Source: JAAYDY01 sp964500225 (GTDB lineage Bacteria > Planctomycetota > Phycisphaerae > FEN-1346 > JAACEH01). Taken from it: a stretch of DNA of 64,000 nt. Position 1 is the first letter of the stretch. Each line of letters starts with the position of its first letter. Position numbers and translations under genes: made by a program. The DNA lies in assembly GCA_964500225.1 (NCBI GenBank), contig CAZCOA010000009.1, forward strand, positions 12,843 to 76,842, written 5' to 3'. The notes beneath the pieces are model-generated. The model did not search any database. It was not told the origin of the DNA and was given only the letters and a program-made list of their open reading frames with translations. Of the stretch, positions 61,700 through 64,000 are shown one piece after another.

Positions 61700-62050
61700 A
61701 TGAAGCATCTGGCATTGGCGTTGGTACTGATGACCCTGGCGGCTGCCCCGGCGTGGGCCCAGGAGCAGGCTCCCGCGGAAGGGATCCCCGCGAAGGGGCT
61801 GTTGCAGGAGCACCACGGCATGGTGGCGTCGTTTGTGGCGTGCGCCATTGCGTTTATCACGGGCGTGAGCGTGCTGGGCGCCGCCTACGCGGTGGCCCAC
61901 GTCGGCTCGGCGGCCATCGGCGCCGCCAGCGAGAAGCCCGAAATGATGGGGCGCGGCCTCATTTTCGTCGCCCTCGGCGAAGGTCTCGCCGTGCTCGGCC
62001 TGGCCGTGGCGTTCCTGATGATGTTCATGATTCTGAGGCCGTTGATCTGA
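61700..62050 (+). CDS. V/A-type ATPase proteolipid subunit K
   Basis: A 116-residue protein. ATG 61700 follows GGAGG by six bases. Residues 1-21 look like a cleavable signal peptide ending in AWA. Two helices follow: about 47-78, and 88-115 with the ion-binding glutamate in ALGEGLAVLGL. The typical Thr-Gln after this Glu in many bacterial and archaeal proteolipids is Gly-Leu here, which argues for proton over sodium coupling (inference). It has one hairpin, like the smaller rings. Confidence 0.9.
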   Translation: MKHLALALVLMTLAAAPAWAQEQAPAEGIPAKGLLQEHHGMVASFVACAIAFITGVSVLGAAYAVAHVGSAAIGAASEKPEMMGRGLIFVALGEGLAVLGLAVAFLMMFMILRPLI

Positions 62051-62051
62051 C

Positions 62052-62357
62052 ATGAAGTTCGTGTGCATCGGCGACTACGATACGGTGATGGGCTTCCGCT
62101 TCGCCGGCGTGGACGGCGTGGTGGTGGAAAGCCCCAGCGAGGCCCGGCGCGAACTCGATCGCGCTCTGGCCGCCGCCGACGTCGGCGTCATCATCCTCCC
62201 GGACCAGATCTCCGCCGAGTTGCAGCAGGAGATCAACCAGGTCCGGTTCACGCGGACGCGGCCGGCCATCGTCGAGATTGCCGGTCCCGACGGCCGACGC
62301 CCAGGACGACCGCGCCTGGTGGACCTGATCCGCGAGGCTATCGGCGTCCGCGTCTGA
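62052..62357 (+). CDS. V/A-type ATPase subunit F
   Basis: A 101-residue protein. FVCIGDYDTVMGFRFAGVDGVVV at the start and DVGVIILPDQISAELQQEI match the Rossmann-like subunit F, part of the central stalk. It begins one base after the K stop. A C-terminal helix (LVDLIREAIGVRV) is typical. The next gene follows after 121 bases, the longest gap in the operon. Confidence 0.9.
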   Translation: MKFVCIGDYDTVMGFRFAGVDGVVVESPSEARRELDRALAAADVGVIILPDQISAELQQEINQVRFTRTRPAIVEIAGPDGRRPGRPRLVDLIREAIGVRV

Positions 62358-62478
62358 GATCGCCGTCGGATGCAGCGCGGCGGTTGGCCGTTGCGTGCAG
62401 GGTTGGGCCGAAACCAAGGGCGTGAAGGGGTTCGACGCTCACGCCGAAAGGCCGTGAACAAAGTCAGGCAGGAACACT

Positions 62479-63132
62479 ATGACGCAGATAAGTGACAAAC
62501 TCTACGAGGAAGTACTGGCCGACGCACGCACGAAAGCCGAGCGCGAACGCCGCCGCGGCCAGAAGGACGCCGAGGCCGAGGCCCGGAAGATCGAGGACAA
62601 GGCCCGCGCGACCGTCGAGGAGATCCTCAGTGCGGCACGCGCCGAGGGCGACCGTCTGCGGCGGCAAGTCCTGGCCACCGTCGAGGTCGAAGCCCAGCGT
62701 CAGCGCCTGGCCCGGCTTGAAGAAATTCTGCGGTCGGTGTACGAGCAGGCCGAGCGGCGGCTGAGCGAACTGAGCGACCAAGAGCAGTTCGACGCCCTGT
62801 GCCGCCTCACGCTGGAGGCCGCGGCCCAGATGCCGCAGGACAGCCTCCAGGTGGCGTTGCCGGCATCGAGCCCGGCGGGCCGCGCCGAGGAGTTGATTCG
62901 CCGCGTCACCGCCGAGGCGGATAAAACGCTGGACCGCAACATTGTGCTGCGCCCGGCCGGGGTTCCGGCGACCGTGACCGACGGCGTCGTGATCCGTAGC
63001 GAGGACGGTTCGGTCGAGGTGGTGCAGTCGCTTCGGGAGCGGTTGCGGCGCCTGTGGCCCGAGTTGCGGCTCGAGGTGGCCCGGCGGTTGCTGCCGAACG
63101 AGATGAACCTGACGCAGGCAAAGGAAGGCTGA
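62479..63132 (+). CDS. V/A-type ATPase subunit E
   Basis: A 217-residue protein. The N-terminal half (about 5-100) is a charged coiled coil (KLYEEVLADARTKAERERRRG). The C-terminal half is a globular domain with IVLRPAGVPATVTDGVVIRSEDGSVEV, as in subunit E of the peripheral stalk. It would pair with the H/G-like subunit of 58326. Six bases separate it from subunit A. Confidence 0.88.
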   Translation: MTQISDKLYEEVLADARTKAERERRRGQKDAEAEARKIEDKARATVEEILSAARAEGDRLRRQVLATVEVEAQRQRLARLEEILRSVYEQAERRLSELSDQEQFDALCRLTLEAAAQMPQDSLQVALPASSPAGRAEELIRRVTAEADKTLDRNIVLRPAGVPATVTDGVVIRSEDGSVEVVQSLRERLRRLWPELRLEVARRLLPNEMNLTQAKEG

Positions 63133-63138
63133 TCGCCT

Positions 63139-64000
63139 ATGTCGCAGACTGTGCTTGAACACGGCGAGATCGTTCGCGTGAGCGGCCCCATCGTCACCGC
63201 TCGCAACATGCGGGCCGCCGCCATGTACGAAGTGGTCGAGGTGTCGAACCTGCGGCTGATCGGCGAGGTTGTCCGCGTCGTGGACGACCTGGCGACCCTT
63301 CAGGTGTACGAGAACACCTCCATGGTGCGGCCGGGCGATCCGGTGTACCGCACCGGCGGCCCGCTGACGGTGCGCCTCGGACCGGGGCTCATCGGCAACA
63401 TCTACGATGGCATCCAGCGGCCGCTGAAGGACATCGAGGCCCATAGCGGCGCCTTCATCCGCCGTGGCGAAAAGACCGATCCGCTGGATCCCAACAAACG
63501 GTGGCGATTCGTCCCGACGGTCAAGGCCGGCGACGCCGTGACGGCCGGGCAGGTGCTCGGCACGGTGCGCGAGACCGAGGCCGTCCAGTTGCGCGTCATG
63601 GCGCCGCCCGGTCTGAGGGCCCCGGCTCGCGTCCAGTCGATTGCGGCCGAGGGCGACTACACGGTCAACGATCAGATCGCCGTCATCGCGGATGCCAGTG
63701 GCGCGACGGTTACCGTCCAGATGGCCCAGTCGTGGGCCGTCCGCGAGCCGCGACCGGTGGCCCGGCGGCTTCCGGCCGATCGCCCACTGATCACCGGCCA
63801 GAGGATCGTCGATACGCTGTTTCCCATTGCCAAGGGCGGCACGGCGGCCATCCCCGGCGGCTTCGGCACCGGCAAGACCATGACCCAGCACGCCCTGGCC
63901 AAGTGGTCCGACGCCGACATCATCGTCTACATCGGTTGCGGCGAACGCGGCAACGAGATGACCGACGTGCTGACGGACTTCCCCAAGCTCATCGACCCCC
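63139..64000 (+). CDS. atpA: V/A-type ATPase catalytic subunit A (3' end outside window)
   Basis: The first 287 residues of the catalytic subunit. ATG 63139 follows AAGGAAGG. GEIVRVSGPIVTARNM is the beta-barrel, followed by the non-homologous insert typical of A (QRPLKDIEAHSGAFIRRGEK, about 95-190). The Walker A loop is PGGFGTGKT (the usual A subunit has PGPFGSGKT). YIGCGERGNEMTDVL follows. The rest, including the B and D subunit genes expected after it, lies beyond the right edge. Confidence 0.95.
   Translation, partial: MSQTVLEHGEIVRVSGPIVTARNMRAAAMYEVVEVSNLRLIGEVVRVVDDLATLQVYENTSMVRPGDPVYRTGGPLTVRLGPGLIGNIYDGIQRPLKDIEAHSGAFIRRGEKTDPLDPNKRWRFVPTVKAGDAVTAGQVLGTVRETEAVQLRVMAPPGLRAPARVQSIAAEGDYTVNDQIAVIADASGATVTVQMAQSWAVREPRPVARRLPADRPLITGQRIVDTLFPIAKGGTAAIPGGFGTGKTMTQHALAKWSDADIIVYIGCGERGNEMTDVLTDFPKLIDP

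Noticed and set aside
1..64000. CRISPR arrays, tRNA or rRNA genes, transposases
   Set aside because: No repeat-spacer pattern, no cloverleaf-like intergenic segment and no DDE or recombinase motif was found while reading the gaps and proteins.

Overview
The window is high-GC bacterial DNA, densely packed and free of rRNA, tRNA, insertion sequences and CRISPR arrays as far as I can see. The gene content fits a Planctomycetota bacterium, most likely near the Phycisphaerae: a V/A-type ATPase operon in a bacterium, a long FAD oxidoreductase with HEAT repeats, a Tat-exported DUF362 protein, several TIM-barrel sugar isomerases and a PQQ-type beta-propeller. That assignment is an inference from family content, not from a marker phylogeny.

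Bases 1-27,924 are one large surface-polysaccharide locus. It opens with a TPR protein (cut by the left edge) and a Wzc-like chain-length regulator/tyrosine kinase. An intrinsic terminator follows. Next is a nucleotide-sugar block holding homologues of WbpB, WbpD, WbpE and WbpI, the enzymes that turn UDP-GlcNAcA into UDP-ManNAc3NAcA, with two extra SDR epimerase/dehydratase genes. The WbpA step is not in the window. Then come a Wzy/ligase-like membrane protein behind a clear promoter, a Wzx-like flippase on the opposite strand, a FemAB/GNAT-like acyltransferase, a YdjC/ChbG-type deacetylase, four GT4 and one GT2 glycosyltransferases, a CapK/PaaK-like adenylating enzyme, a PglC/WcaJ-like initiating transferase, a coupled ATP-grasp/HAD pair, a WecA/MraY-like transferase and a second DegT-type aminotransferase. 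Together these could build, decorate, flip and polymerise a lipid-linked acidic amino-sugar glycan.

Bases 28-45 kb are a mixed region: a DUF362 Tat protein, a small membrane-anchored coiled coil, the FAD/HEAT oxidoreductase, ribosomal protein S1, a radical SAM protein, a secreted beta-propeller, a 54-residue FeoB-associated-type Cys-rich membrane peptide coupled to a flavin reductase, a PatB/MalY-like C-S lyase, a Coq7-like di-iron protein, two TIM-barrel isomerases, a lipoprotein whose signal region contains a run of nine G, a PilZ protein and CstA.

Bases 45-57.5 kb hold a leftward set (PHP phosphoesterase, Trm112-like zinc peptide, metallophosphoesterase, YidC) and a rightward FHA/coiled-coil pair that diverge from overlapping promoters. 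After them come a YfcE-type phosphodiesterase, a PEGA lipoprotein and leuS behind a structured leader, then a leftward aldo/keto reductase-ferredoxin.

Bases 57.8-64.0 kb are a V/A-type ATPase operon (H/G, C, I, K, F, E, A; A is cut by the right edge) headed by a PTS EIIA-type protein and a structured leader. The main candidates for something undescribed are the glycan-decoration genes, the EIIA-led ATPase operon and the FHA/coiled-coil membrane pair.
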